Part shown: positions 41,275-53,130 of the stretch, piece by piece
Layout of the letters: every line of letters begins with the position of its first letter
Position numbering within the stretch: position 1 is the first letter of the stretch
Assembly: GCF_004359215.1 (NCBI RefSeq)
Contig: NC_090613.1
Coordinates: 2,381,192 to 2,445,191, forward strand
Length of the DNA: 64,000 bases
From: Bremia lactucae
Taxonomy: Eukaryota; Oomycota; Peronosporomycetes; Peronosporales; Peronosporaceae
Reading direction: 5' to 3'
Notes under the pieces: model-generated
Database searches by the model: none
What the model saw: the letters and a program-made list of their open reading frames with translations, nothing else
Told to the model about the DNA's origin: nothing
Made by a program: the position numbers and the translations under genes

Positions 41275-42715
41275 GCCCTGGCCGCCTGTGCTGACATTAG
41301 AAGAGACGGCCTTCTGGCCCACGTACTTATGCACTAGCGATCCTTAAATAAGTGACCAGATTGGACGCGTCTTACAACTCAGGAAGTACGACAAAATCCG
41401 GCCCTGTGCCGTAGCGGATCTTCAAGTGCGACGAGTTGGGGATCAAACGTACTCGCTTATCATTCCAGCGGTTGGTGAGACTATGTATCAACAAGCTAAG
41501 CTGCAACGCTGGGGATCGCTATTCTCCTTAGCGCCCGAGATTGAAAATCGGTGAACGCCTTGGGGCACAGCGGCTCATAGTGCCGCGTCAGCCACAGCGA
41601 GCGTACACGTGGAGCTGTGTCACGACAGGCCATATTCAAAAGGTTTACAAAGCCCTTGACTTCGACAAGCAAAGTACGATTGACCTGGAGCAAGGGAGTA
41701 TCGGCATGCACTAGCGCATCGCCCAAACCAACACCGAGGATCCGAGACGGCAGCTGACTGTCAGAAGCTCCGGAGGGCTCAAGCGGCTGAAGGTATCAGT
41801 TTTCAGGCGCATCCGCTCCTGCATGGATTGCCGTGGAACTTACCTGACTCCACTGCAAACAAACATATTCTCTCCTTACTGAATAATCAACCGTTTCATA
41901 GGTATAAAGGATCGGAATACCTACTGACACAGACGTTGCGGCGGCTCGAAAGCTCGGCGCGGACAAGTGCATGACAGTCCGCGGCACTCGAGCAGCCGCC
42001 TCCAGCGGTCAGAGATAATGGCAACATGCTTACGGAGTACCAGGCGTGGGTCGCGTATCGCGTTGCATTAGGGCAACTCAACCTATACCATGCAGGCCGG
42101 GAACGTAACAACAGTTGCCGTAAGCTTCACTGCTGTCACGGAGTCAAAGAGATGCTGGAACACATCTTCTGCACTTGCCCCTGCGCGCAAGGCTGTTGGC
42201 AGAAGCTCATCTGCCACTGGACTGGAGAACAATGAGAGCTAGAGGTTCTCCAGGGCTTCCTAGATCAAAGTGTAAGCAGGCGGGCACCGGAGGCTTCCTA
42301 GATCAAAGAGTAAGCTGGCGGGCACCGGAGCTTTCCAAAGTAATTACGGAGCATCTTCGCCGAGACCATCCGGATAAGGCTACCGCCTACAAATCCGATA
42401 TGGAAGCGTATGTGGTTCATCGTGAGCAGCATCTGTATCAACACCTGTGGGCTCAACGAATCCGAGTGACATTCAGAACGCGGTCGTGACTATCCACAGC
42501 AGCGTCGCGGAGTGTGAGGCAAGTCAGAGCAATAGGGAAGCAAGAAAGTCGGCGAGCGGACTCCCAATTACACGGTTTGCGTCTGATAAAATGTCAACGC
42601 CGGCTGGCAAGACAACCCCCGAGAGCCGTCACCGACATTGGAAAGTCCCGTACAGCCACCGGACTCGACTGAGAAGGCGGCGTTGCTTACCAGGCTTAGG
42701 AAATTTTAGACATTA
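41275..42715 (+). pseudogene. LINE second half: C-terminal region with zinc knuckle
   Basis: Continues the LINE broken at 35328 (the CTCTT junction restores reading). Heavily broken to about 42000. A 69-codon frame at 42026 then has the C-terminal Cys/His motif of non-LTR ORF2 proteins: CRKLHCCHGVKEMLEHIFCT and CPCAQGCW. The 3' end lies near 42715, before T4 LTR debris. No poly-A tail is evident. Confidence 0.65.
42253..42332 (+). repeat. Direct duplication of about 40 bp in the LINE
   Basis: GGCTTCCTAGATCAAAG, GTAAGC and GGCGGGCACCGGAG occur twice in a row with two substitutions. The T/A and A/T changes between units date it as not brand new. Confidence 0.8.
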
Positions 42716-42734
42716 TGTTACCCATAAGTTAAAT

Positions 42735-43590
42735 AAAGATGTAGTGATATAGTACTGATAGCAGTACTATTCATCCTACACTGATTACTGTGATCAGTAC
42801 TTAGCAAAAGGTGCCCCGTTACAGATATTTTGATTGGCTAAAATAATTTCGTTTGTTACTGGGGTGGGTCTAGACATTCCGTGTCATAAAATGCTTATTA
42901 ACTTGGTCGAATGGGGCTGCTGACGAACTTGGCTGCGTTTTTGTCTTTTTCTTAATGAATCGCTACTCGTTAGTGAAGTGTAACGGGGCACATTCTGCTA
43001 GTACTGATAACAGTACTAGTCAGCCTACACTGATTACTGCAACGGGCTAACAGCCTTAAATTACATGCCCGTTAAGTACACTTTATGTATTGAGGTGTAC
43101 CGTAACATAATTTTTTTCCTATAGGAGAAATGATAAATACTATTTCTTATGAGAGGAAATAAATAATAAAGTACAAAGTTATTATCTTTATTAATTTGAC
43201 ATAATAATTTTAATATAACAAATTTTGTAATATTGACGCAATCAGATATGACTCCTATTGATTGGTTGATATAAGTTTAAATCAACCACGCCATTTGTTA
43301 TAAGATACGATTGTGCGGTGCGCAAGTAAGCGCCATAAATAGTTTGTTATTAATATAATTAAGTCAGTAGATAGAAGATTGTTACGTGGGAGCTCAATAT
43401 ATTAATACAGTATTACTTTTTCCCTACTCTAAAGCCTTAGAACTAACCTTTGGTAGCAAAGACTAATTAGCTACCTATGATCTTCCTCTGACGTCGTGTA
43501 CATGAAGTAACCGAGCCCCCCACCATTATTGTGATCGGTGTAGGTTGTCTAGTACTGTTAGCAGTACTAGCAAAGGGTGCCTCGTTAAAC
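42735..43590. repeat. T4 LTR debris, several pieces and orientations
   Basis: An LTR end fragment (42735-42826, ending GGTGCCCCGTTACA), a reversed end (42988-43060, TGTAACGGGGCACATTCTGC), and a nearly whole forward LTR (about 43097-43587, TGTACCGTAACATAA to GGTGCCTCGTTAAA). The forward one matches the LTR start at 62687 (AGAGGAAATAAATAA, AAGTACAAA). Short GTACTGATAACAGTAC palindromes recur. Confidence 0.6.
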
Positions 43591-43615
43591 TGAGCGCGAA
43601 GGTCAATTAACTCGT

Positions 43616-44190
43616 GTAACGGTAATTGACCTGTCACTCAGGACGACACTCGGACGGTGTCGTACGCCATGTCCCAGTTGTGCGACAAGGCCTCAGAGTG
43701 GGCTTACTCGGCGCTTATGGCGGACGGTAAATTATTCCTTTCCTAGGCGATCTTTAAGACAAAAATTTGCGCCACGTATCAGCCGCTGAGCAACGAAATG
43801 TTGCTTCAGGCGCGCTTCTCTGGATAGCGACAGCCGAAGCGATCCCTGCAAGAATATGTGCAGGAGATGCGCTTGCTGTCGGCGTTCATTGTTGGGGGTC
43901 CGATGCCAGGTCACATTAAGGTGCCCACGTTTATGAACGGACTGCCGCACGGCTCATCGCTAAAGGCCCTTTTTAGAAAGATGACGTCGACGATATAAGA
44001 GTAATTTCAAATTGCCTTAGTGAGAAGTCCTACAACGGTGCCTCAACGACAGCTTAATATAATTCGTCGGCAAATTGTAGCAGACTACGTCTGCTACAAG
44101 TACGGCAAGCGCGGTCATATGATGGCTCGCTGCTATGCCAGAGTCCCCGCTGGGGCTAAGACGCCCAGCAAGAGGCCTCCCTAACCAAAG
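43616..44190 (+). pseudogene. gag: T2 gag (copy a), degenerate
   Basis: Capsid-like stretch SQLCDKASEWAYSALMADGK, LQEYVQEMRLLSAFIVGG, PTFMNGLPHGSSLKALFRKM, then a knuckle VCYKYGKRGHMMARCYA in which the second Cys is Tyr. Several stops. The gag N-terminus is absent; the sequence starts at the T4 LTR end. Confidence 0.75.
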
Positions 44191-44322
44191 GGTGATGGCA
44201 AGAACCACAAAACGCGTGAGTTCTGCATTAACCACTAAGGGTTCGGTAGATGCAGGAGTGCAGTAGGGGCGGGATGACCTACTGACGCGGACTCTGAAGC
44301 TACCTCTGAGTTCAGTTATCGA

Positions 44323-45720
44323 GTGGGTAGCATGTTCCCTGAGGTCTCGAAATTTCGGACCTCAACCCTGCAGGTCTATAGCGCTCGAGTACGAGGCTAT
44401 GACCAGGTGATGACCCTTCTCGTGGATTCGGGTGCATGCCAGAATTTTGTTAAACTCGCGGCTCTAAGAAAGAGGCTGGCGGTGTTTGAGATATTTTGCC
44501 AGGATGGCAAGCGAGAAGAGGCGACCGTTTATTTAGCGAATGGCGCGCTCGTAAAAATTCTGAGGGAGTTCAAGTTGAACTCGCCCTCAGTTCTAGTGTC
44601 TTCTCCTGTAGAGCGAAGTTCACAGTGCTAGGTATGGAGAGTCCGTATGACCTCATCCTAGGCATGCTAAAGTTGGCCAGAAACCAACCATGAATAGACA
44701 GGTGTACGCACACAGTCGCTAACTTTACGCAGGACATCGGGAAGACTGTGCTCCTGCGAGAGACTTGTGCAACTGATGTCGTGTACACCACAGTTGAGGT
44801 TGTCTTGACGGGATGTCAAACTTCATCAAGTCCCACCCAGCTCGGAGAGACAGGTGTAGTGAAAAGGACGATTGCAAGAAGTCATGCGTTCAATGGTCCT
44901 GCTCAGAGCCGAGAGCCTGTGGCAGTAGACAGAGAGCTGACAGGAAGTCAAGCGTCACAAGGACCGGCACAGAGCCTAAAACCTGGTGTGGTTGGAAAGG
45001 GTGTGTTAGCACCCGCTCCCCAGTCAAAGGTCGTGGTGACTCGAAAACGAGTACCAGACAAATAAGGACGATGAAAGGCACGTCAGAACGAGTGACCTCT
45101 GGTTCGGTCCTGACAAAAGAGGACAGGCTTTCGAACGAGGTGTTCGAGGCCGTCGAAGACGAAATGGTGGAGGCATTCTCAGTTGAGGTGCTCCGGCAAG
45201 TCTTAAATATGCCGAGGAGATAGTAAAACTCCCGGAGATGCCGTGGGATCTGTTCCTTGCCGAACTTAAGGAAGGAAATATCCACGAAGTAGTCGCATTA
45301 GTTCCAGAAAAGAACTTAATGGACAGTTTGTCGTCGTCTTCATTAGACGAAAGCGTCTCGGAGACGAACAAAAGGAAACGGTTCGCTGCTCAAAGCTGTA
45401 TGCCTTGAAGGATAACTCGTCTTTATGAAATTCTGCGGAAACATCGTAATGTGTTCCCAAAAGAAGTGTCGAGCCTTCTACCGGCCGATAGGGGCATCGA
45501 GTACGAGACTGACCTGGAACCTGGCATGTGACCAGGTAATGGCTGTCTTTGCCGAAGATACGAGTCGATTATATCGTTGAGTTGTTTGACAAGCGAGCGA
45601 AGGCGGGACATGTGCGGGAGATCGAATCGCCTCATTACAGCCCGACCTTATATGTGCTTAAGGGCACAGATGGATGGCGCGTGGTTCATGCTTAAAATAA
45701 GCTGAACACGACCACCATAC
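44323..45720 (+). pseudogene. pol: T2 protease, linker and RT start (copy a)
   Basis: Protease active site VDSGACQNFVKLAALRKRLA (44424 onward), then MESPYDLILGMLKLARNQP at 44634. A linker follows with several open frames, then RT LRKHRNVFPKEVSSLLPADR near 45430-45490. Frames shift at least four times. Confidence 0.8.
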
Positions 45721-45889
45721 CGGCAAACGCCAATACCGCGGAAATATGCTCTGTTGAACTCCATGAATAAGTTAACTATCTCTTTAGCGATGTATTTTTA
45801 GGATGGCTACTATCAGGTACTCATGTGAGAGTCCGGTGTAGCTAAAACAGCAGTAAGCACCCCAAGCGGTATGGTTTGGGAGTGGCTTG

Positions 45890-46800
45890 TGATGCCCTAA
45901 GGTTTGAAAAACGCACTAGCGACATTCAACGGAGTGGTGGCTCATGTGATGCGTCAGCACCGTGCCTACGCGTCCCATTACTTTGACGATGTATTCGTGC
46001 TTAGTAGGGACGAGGACGAGCTGAGCGCAATAGAGTCGCACAAGCGTCATTTAGACGCTGTGTTACAGACTTTGAAGGACGCCCAATTGTATGTCAACTT
46101 GCAAAAGTGCGTTATAGGGGTCCCCGAGATTCCTGTGCTGGGCTGCATCGAGGTACACATGGTGCATGAGCAGACTCAGACAACTTAATGGCTGTCAAGG
46201 AATGGCCAATCCCACGGCACGTGAAGATTTTGCGTTCATTCCTAGGGTTCGTAATTATTTGCACAAGTATAGCAATAATTATGCGGAGAGAACTAAATTA
46301 TTATCTGACCTCCTCAAAAAAGACGCAGAATGAAGTTGGTTAAAAAATCAAGGAAATGCTTTCACATCAGTTAAGCAATCTCTGATAGAGGCACCGATCT
46401 TGGCATTGCCAGGCACGGATAAGTCATATAGCGTCGTTTGCGGTGCAAGTAACTTTGCAATCGGCAGCGCACTCGTGCAGAAGTCTGCGGTGCAAGTAAC
46501 TTTGCAATCGGAAGCGCCCTCATGCAGAAGGATAACGACGGTGTTGTCAGTGCCATTTCTTATCAGTCCCGGCTTTTAAAAGCCGCGAAACTGAATTACC
46601 CCGTACATGACAAAGAGCCACTTTCAATAAATTATGCTCTTGTCGAGTTTCGAGTGCACCTATTAGGCACCGAACCTTTTGTGGTTTGTATAGATTACGT
46701 ATCACTGCGGACCGCAATAAACTCACCGCACCTCTCGCCTTGAATGGCAAGATCGCTTACATTCTTCTCTAAATTTAAAGTTAAATACAAGCCCGAATGT
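45890..46800 (+). pseudogene. pol: T2 RT palm and RNase H (copy a)
   Basis: KNALATFNGVVAHVMRQHRA and SHYFDDVFVLSRDEDELSAI at 45904-46020 (active-site F-D-D), the connection VPEIPVLGCIEV, RNase H LMQKDNDGVVSAISYQSRLL and YPVHDKEPLS. A 50-bp direct duplication (TGCGGTGCAAGTAACTTTGC, 46438 and 46487) lies in the RNase H start. Confidence 0.8.
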
Positions 46801-47740
46801 CTTGGCTGACGCATTATCGCGCAGACCAGACTTCGAGGTCAGACACCAAGAAAAATGTGTCTCGTGCTAAAGCACAAGTTGAGTCATCAACGTTGGCAGA
46901 CATGAAGGCATACCACGTGACGAGCTCATTGGCCTCTGAGATAAAAGAGAGCTATAGTCAGGACGACCATTGGCGCCTGCTGTTGGATCACTTTGGTGGA
47001 CGAAAGGTAACCCTTACGTCGCATCTGAAAGCTAAACTAAATCGCTTTAGCTACAGTGATGGCCTGTTATGGCATCAGCTGTCACCTTGTGATCCCTTGA
47101 GAATCTATGTGCCTCATGACACAGATCTCAAGCTGATCATCCTTCACGAGCTCCATGATGCGCCATCAAGGAGGCATCTGGGCCGTGAATAGACATTATC
47201 ACGACTGTCAGAGGAATTTTTATGGCCACACCTATATCGATGAGTGGCCAACTATATTCGCTCTTGCAAACAGTGTCAGCGCATAAAGCCTGCATTGTCC
47301 AGCAGTGCGCCATTGAATCTGCTACGAATTTCAGCGGATTGTTGGAAGTCGGTCAGTCTGGACTTCATGTTTGGCATGCCGCTTTACCATAAAAGTCGGA
47401 CGGGGCTCGTCGTCTTTGTAGACAGACTGCGCTGATTGGTGCATTTAGCACCATGTAGCACCTTGATCACATTTAAGCAGACAGCAAACGGAACGTGCCA
47501 ATCGGGTCGTGTTGGATATCTTGCGCAAGGTAGCGGCTCCCAAGAAATGGAGCAAGCATTTGTCCTTCGTGGAGTTCGCTATAACTAACAGTTTCCACGT
47601 CAGTGCGGGTGAGACTCCGTTATATATAAATGGACTGCGCCATCCTCGGACGCCAGTCTCGGTTGTGCGCTGCCCGAGTCTTAGTAAGGGAGGGCCCTTC
47701 ACTACGCTCGGTGCGAAAGGCTCGGAGCGAGGCTCTCAAT
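46801..47740 (+). pseudogene. pol: T2 integrase (copy a)
   Basis: An upstream tether (VTSSLASEIKESYSQDDHWR), the zinc-finger region (LKLIILHELHDAPSRRHLGR, then YIRSCKQCQRIKPALSSSAP), the start of the core (SVSLDFMFGMP, LVVFVDRL), then a deletion to ERANRVVLDILRKVAAPKKW-like sequence at 47490 and the C-terminal part. The central catalytic region is deleted. It ends at about 47740 in the next T2 gag. Confidence 0.75.
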
Positions 47741-47785
47741 AGGACTGTTGAGATGCTCTCTGCCCGGCCGCATCAGCTGAGGCGC

Positions 47786-48715
47786 ATTCGGATGGACCCG
47801 CCCAAGTTTGATGGAGCTGCAGCGCTATACCGGCTATGATATTGTCATAATATTCACGACTTGCAATGCTACACAACGTATATGCGTCGACACGATTACA
47901 TACAACAATTCGGTGTGCAAGGAGTACCGCAAAATATCTCAACATGCCTTGGATATTGCGCGCAAGAATTTCGGCGAGTACAAATATTCCTGAACAACAA
48001 CAACAACAATATGGCAATATCTTACACTGGCGTGCGCAGACGAACGTAACGAACCCGGGGCAATGCGGTGTCGCGCAGCTCATCGGGGACGACAGCCGGA
48101 TGGTGTCGCACGCCATGTCGCACCTGCGCGGCAAGGCCTCGGAGTGGGCTTACTCGGCGTTTATGGCGGATAGAAAGGCGATCCTACATGGGCGATATTT
48201 TAGAAAAAAATTCGCGCGATATACCAGTCGCCGAGCAACGAAGTGTTGCTTCAGGCGCGTGAAACGCGACAGGCGAAGCGATCTCTGCAAGAGCATGTGC
48301 AAGAGATGCTGTCGCTGTCGGCGTCCATTACTGTAGGTCCAACTCCGGAGCACTTTATATTGCCCACGTTTATGAACCGACAACGGCATGGCCCATCGCG
48401 ACAGGCCTTTTTCAGAAAGGTGCCGTCGACGATAGAATAAGCAATCTAAATTGCCTTATTTGAGGAGCAATCCTACAACAGTGCCTCGGCGACAGCTTGG
48501 TATAAGCCGTCGGCCGAAGGGTCAGATGCCACTCCCACGGAGTTGGTCAATGCAGCAGTTGTCTGCTATAAATGCGGCAAGCGGCCATTTGATGGCTCGC
48601 TGCTATGCCAGGGTCCCTGCTGGGGCAAAGATGCCCAGCAAGAGGAATCCCTTTTTTAAAGGACGATGGCAAGAACCAGCGTGCGAGACGCATGGGTTCT
48701 CGATCGACCGCTGAG
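47786..48715 (+). pseudogene. gag: T2 gag (copy b), degenerate
   Basis: Starts RMDPPKFDGAAALY at about 47792. About 200 bp with no gag similarity and an (AAC)n run (47994-48009) follow. Then DDSRMVSHAMSHLRGKASEW, AYSAFMADRKAILHG, shifted frames, and a knuckle start VVCYKCGKR at about 48560. Confidence 0.7.
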
Positions 48716-48819
48716 GGCGGGAAATGCAGGAGCGCCGTAGGGACGGTATGCCCTACTGACGCGGACTTTGAAGCTACCCCTAAGTTTGGAAATGTCGAAC
48801 AAATGGGTAGCATAGTCCC

Positions 48820-49570
48820 TGAGGTCCCGAAATTTCGGACCTCAACCCTGCAGGTCTATAGCGCTCGAGTCCGAGGCTATGACCAGGTGATGACCTTCCT
48901 TGTGGATTCGGGTGCATCCCAGAATTTTGTAAAACTCGCGGCTCTAAGAAAGAGACCGGCGATGTTTGAGTCGCTTTGCCAGGATGGCAAGCGAGAAGAG
49001 ACGACCGATCGTTTAGCGAACGGCGCGCTCGTTAAGTGTGAGGGAGTTCAGGTAAAACTCGCCTTCAGCTTTAGTGACTTCTCTTGTAAAGAGAAGCTTA
49101 CAGTGCTAGGTACGGAGAGTCCGTGACCTCATCATAGGCATGCCATGGTTGGCAAAACACCAATCATGGATAGACTGGCGAATACGCACAGTTGCGAACT
49201 CTACGCAGGACACTGGAAACGGTGTGATCCTGCGAGAGGCCTATGCAATAACGTCGTGTCGAACACAGTTGAGGGTGCGTTGACAGGATGTCAAACGTCA
49301 CCAATTCCTACCCAGCTCGTGGAGACAAGTGTAGTGAAAAGGACGATGACAAGTAGTCATGCGTCCGAATGTCCTGCACAGAGCCGAGGGCCTGTGGCAG
49401 TAGATGGCGAGCTGATAGGAAGTCAAGCGTCGCATAAACCAGCACAGTGCCTAGAGCCTTGTGGGCTGGAAGGGAGCCAGGAGAGCAACGGCACCCGCTT
49501 CCCAGTCAAAGGTCGTGGTGACTCAAAAAACGAGTTTCCGACGGATCAGGACGACCAAACGCACGTCTAA
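48820..49570 (+). pseudogene. T2 protease and linker (copy b)
   Basis: LVDSGASQNFVKLAALRKRP at about 48898 retains the D-S-G-A-S active site. A one-base change at 49120-49125 breaks the DLILGMPWL box. The linker matches 100-470 of the window closely (SHASECPAQSR, VETSVVKRTMTSSHA). Confidence 0.75.
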
Positions 49571-49589
49571 ACGAGGGACCTTTGGATCA

Positions 49590-50285
49590 GTCCCTAATAA
49601 AGACGACGGGCCTTCGAACGAGGTGTTCGAGGCCTCAAAGACGAAATTGCGGAGGCATCCTTAGTTTAGGTGCTCCGGCAAGTCTTTAAATCTGTCGAGG
49701 AAATAGTAAATCTCCCGGAGATGTCGTGGGATCTGCTCCTGTCCAAATTAAAGGAATGAAAGATCCATGAAATAGTCACACCAGTTCCAGAAGAGAACTT
49801 GGTGGACTGTTGCTCGTCGTCCACTATGGACGAGAGCGTCCTAGAAACTGACAAAAAGAAACGGTTCGCTGCTCAAGGCTGGGATGCCTTGAAAGACAGC
49901 CCGTTCTTTGAGGTTCTGTGAATACATCGCGATGTGTTCCCAGAAGAAATGCCAAGCCGCCTACCAGCAGATAAGGTGCACGAAATAGACCTCAAACCTG
50001 GCACTAAATATTGTGTGACCAGGCAATGGCTGTTGCCAAAAGAGTAAGTCGATTATATCGATGGGTTCTTAGACAAGCGAGCCAAGGCGGGAAATGTGCG
50101 TGAGAGCAAATCGCCTCACTCCAGCCCGACTTGCTGTGTGCGTAAAGCCACACGTGGATGGCGCGTGGTTCATGCTAACATTAAGCTGAACATGGCAACC
50201 ATACCGGCGCAGACGCCAATCCCGCGAAAAGATGTTTTGTTAAACTCCATGGATAAGTTAACTATCTTTTCCGCGTTAATTTTTT
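49590..50285 (+). pseudogene. pol: T2 RT N-terminus (copy b)
   Basis: Shifted frames encode the RT start (HRDVFPEEMPSRLPADK; KPGTKYCVTRQWLLPKE; HVRESKSPHSSPTCCVRKAT; WRVVHANIKLNMATIPAQTP). The RT palm and RNase H are gone. The sequence jumps to integrase at about 50320. Confidence 0.75.
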
Positions 50286-50317
50286 AGGATAGTTACTATC
50301 AGGCACTCATGTGAGAG

Positions 50318-50475
50318 AGATAAACTGAGCAAGATGGTGCATTTAGCACCATGTAAACATCCATCACAGGCAAAGAGGTAGCTCTCTTGTTGCTGGTAAA
50401 CTGAGCAAAATGGTGCATTTAGCACCATGTAAAACATCCATCACAGGCAAGGAGGTAGCTCTCTTGTTTCTGGAT
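50318..50475 (+). repeat. About 76-bp direct duplication at the integrase start
   Basis: AACTGAGCAAGATGGTGCAT through AGGTAGCTCTCTTGTT occurs at 50325 and again at 50399 with few differences. It covers the integrase segment LSKMVHLAPCKTSITGKEVA. Confidence 0.85.
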
Positions 50476-51380
50476 CATATATACCGACTCCACGGGATGC
50501 CCGAGACCATTGTATCGGACCGGGATCCACGTTTTACGTCTGGGTTTTGGCGACATGTGTTCGAGCTGCTAGGTAGCAAGCTCCACATGTCGACCGCAGA
50601 TGATCCCCAAACCGATGGCCAAACAGAACGTGCCAATCGGGTCGTGGTGGATGTCTTACGCACGATAGCAACTCCCAAAGAATGGAGCAAGCAATTGCCC
50701 TTTGTGGAGTTCGCTATAAAAACATGGTACACGCCAGTGCGGGTGAGACACCGTTTTATATTTACGGACTGCGCCATCCTCGGACGCCAGCTTTGTTTGT
50801 GCGCAGCCCGACAAAACTGGCGTCCGAGGATGGCGCAGTCCGTAAATATAAAACGGTGTCTCGCTTGTACTGGGGGAGGGCCCCTCACTATGCTTGGTGC
50901 GAAATAGGGACATAGTTTCGTCAATATGACGATGACCCGCGGGGTTCATCTCAACGATAGAAACTTTCCCTACTGACCCTGCTATTCTAGCAATGGTCAA
51001 TAAAATTGCGTCTTATGACCGACCTCTCGGCGGTATCATAGGCGAGTTTGATGTTAATTTAGCAGTGGTCAATAAAACTACGTCTTATGACCGACCTCTC
51101 GGCGGTATCATGGGCGAGTTTGATGCTAAAAGCGTGAGCAAGGCTCAAAGCTTTGTGGATGAGCGACTAGCCATCACACGAGAAGTCCGTGACGCGATGG
51201 CAAGCGCCCAGGACAAGCAAAAAGAATATGCGGACCGGAATGGTTGCAAAAAAATGAACGCTATAGAGTAGGTGGAAAGGTACTATTAAGTACTGCTACC
51301 CTACTTCAAATGCAATTTATGTACTACCTGGAGGTACTACGAAGTTGTTGCCGCGTTTCATTGGGCTTTTTACGGTGGTA
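50410..51380 (+). pseudogene. pol: T2 integrase (copy b)
   Basis: An open stretch MVHLAPCKTSITGKEVALLF, MPETIVSDRDPRFTSGFWRH, LHMSTADDPQTDGQTERANR, TIATPKEWSKQLPFVEFAIK. An inverted duplication (50745-50862) then destroys the frame. The C-terminal part follows (KSVSKAQSFVDERLAITREV; KQKEYADRNGCKK), with a 69-bp direct duplication at about 50990-51115. This is the best-kept T2 integrase core. Confidence 0.8.
50745..50862. repeat. 46-bp perfect inverted duplication in integrase
   Basis: Arms 50745-50790 and 50817-50862 are exact inverse copies, with 26 nt between (50791-50816). Confidence 0.93.
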
Positions 51381-52090
51381 GAATAGGTTGGAGACCTAAA
51401 TTATAGGCTTCCCTTCCCCCGTATATGAAGACGCACCCCGTATTTACGTTAGCGTCTGAAACGGTATGTAGATCCCAAAAAATGAGATCACATACCCCCA
51501 CCCGTCTAAGGAGACCGATGGTGACGCCGACTGTGAGTCGAGCGTCGTTCGGGTGAAGAAGACGGAGAAGGCGAAAAACTATCAGCGGATCGAATCCTCC
51601 CGCCACGAACATGACTCGGTAGCGAGGAAATTGCGCGAGTAACGCGGATCCCTCAGTATTATCTACTCCAGAAGGTCCAAGCGAGTTTTTGTAGGCGTTC
51701 ATAACCCTGACGAGCCTTCGCTCGGACATCCTGAAGATCCGAGGTTAGTCGCAAGACTTGACCCTCGAGATCCTTAATGCGTCGTTTAGCAGCGCTTAGC
51801 GCCTGCGACTGAACGGACGCGGGTAAGGCAGTCGCGATTGGGTGGGCAAAATCGCTACTCCTATCGGGCGCCGCCTGCACTGATGAATGGTGCGGGTGAG
51901 AATCAACGCTTCCTTGTTGGAAGGTTGCTTGCCTACTGCTCCGTGAGGCAAAAGTATCAGATCCTCGTCCAGTAGAGGAGATATTTGAAGAGTTTCACCT
52001 CTTGTAAACCGGTCAATACCCTACGTATTGACATGACCGGCTTGGTGACTGCCTATGAAAAGGAGCACCAGCTGAGGCCTCTCCGCTAGT
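51381..52090 (+). pseudogene. T2 linker and chromodomain (copy b)
   Basis: Plus-strand MKTHPVF...SETVCR (the HPVFYV-like box) near 51425, a linker, then a decayed chromodomain at 51890-52080 (NQRFLVGRLLAYCSVRQKYQ, ILVQ, stop, then TGLVTAYEKEHQLRPLR). Overlapped on the other strand by the antisense frame. Confidence 0.65.
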
Positions 52091-53010
52091 CTCAAAAGGA
52101 CTATCAGAAGTAGCGTAGTGAGAAGAAACAGGGGGTTCAGTACCGCCCATGCTTTCTTTCACACGCAAGCGGGCGAAAATTAATTCGTTGCGACCGCTAT
52201 TTCATCGTATCGGAATGCGGTGGAATGCGGCGCGTGAATTCCGCGTATTGGCCGAGCGTTTCATTTGAACGCAACACGGCAGGGATCAGGAAAATACGCT
52301 CAAGCGATTTTCCCTGACGCTTTCATGACCTAAAGCCGCCATAACATTACGTGCGTCTACAAGAGCGCGCTTTAGGAGTGACGCTCTTGGCCCGTTCAAA
52401 CGAGGCCATTTAGATGGAGGGGGTATCAGTGATATGCCACCCGTAGCATAACCACGTTTTAAACGACTGGCTTGTGACACCGACTGAGCACGTTCACGTG
52501 TCGTCGGCGGAGCTTTAGGCTCAAAATCCTCTATGTCAGAACCATTATGGATAATGGGCTGAGCATAAGGCGTTGTGGTTTTACCCAACGGAGAAGCAGC
52601 TGCGCCTTTATGGGCAGCGCTCCCATTAAATGTCGCTGCGCTTTCCAGCGCTGACGACGAGACAGCATTCGTATATGTTGCTGTCTCCACGTCGTGAGCC
52701 ATGAGAGAAGTTTGGATGGGCAATAAGCGCCATCATCCTTCCTCATGAGCTCGTTGTCCGCATCACTACTATGAGGTGACGGCAACGTTGTCGTCTCAAT
52801 GTAGTCGACAATGAGCGACGGATCAACATCCTTACTGTTAAAGTGGGATGGATCCTCAAGCCCCGTTTACGCGACAGCAGCAGTAGCTGTCGGCGTTTCG
52901 ACTAAGGCATTAGACGCTGCCGTCGTGTTAACGCGGCGCGTGCGCTTAGTGCGAGGTTGAATGGGCATCTTCGCAGACGAACCACCATCATGGCCCTTTT
53001 TTGGTGGCAT
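51660..53010 (-). pseudogene. T2 antisense ORF, copy 3
   Basis: ATG at 53010 (131 nt from the LTR at 53142). Reads MPPKKGHDGGSSAKMPIQP, then as in copy 2, with the open part 52723-52289 (PIQTSLMAHDVETATYTNAV, GSDIEDFEPKAPPTTRERAQ, PPPSKWPRLNGPRASLLKRA, GHESVRENRLSVFS). It ends in the coiled-coil-like SAAKRRIKDLEGQVLRLTSD and LQDVRAKARQGYERLQKLAW at about 51790-51670. It is more complete than copies 1 and 2. Unknown function. Confidence 0.55.
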
Positions 53011-53130
53011 CTTTGGCGCCGTGTATGTAAACTCAGGTCGCTAGAGTGATTGAGAGAACTAGCGGCACGTAAAGCTGCTCGCAGTTCCTCGTTCCTCTTT
53101 GACGAATTTAAAATGTAAATTCGTTCTTTG

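Noticed and set aside
47994..48009. (AAC)n run as a microsatellite of interest
   Set aside because: Only about five units; ordinary.
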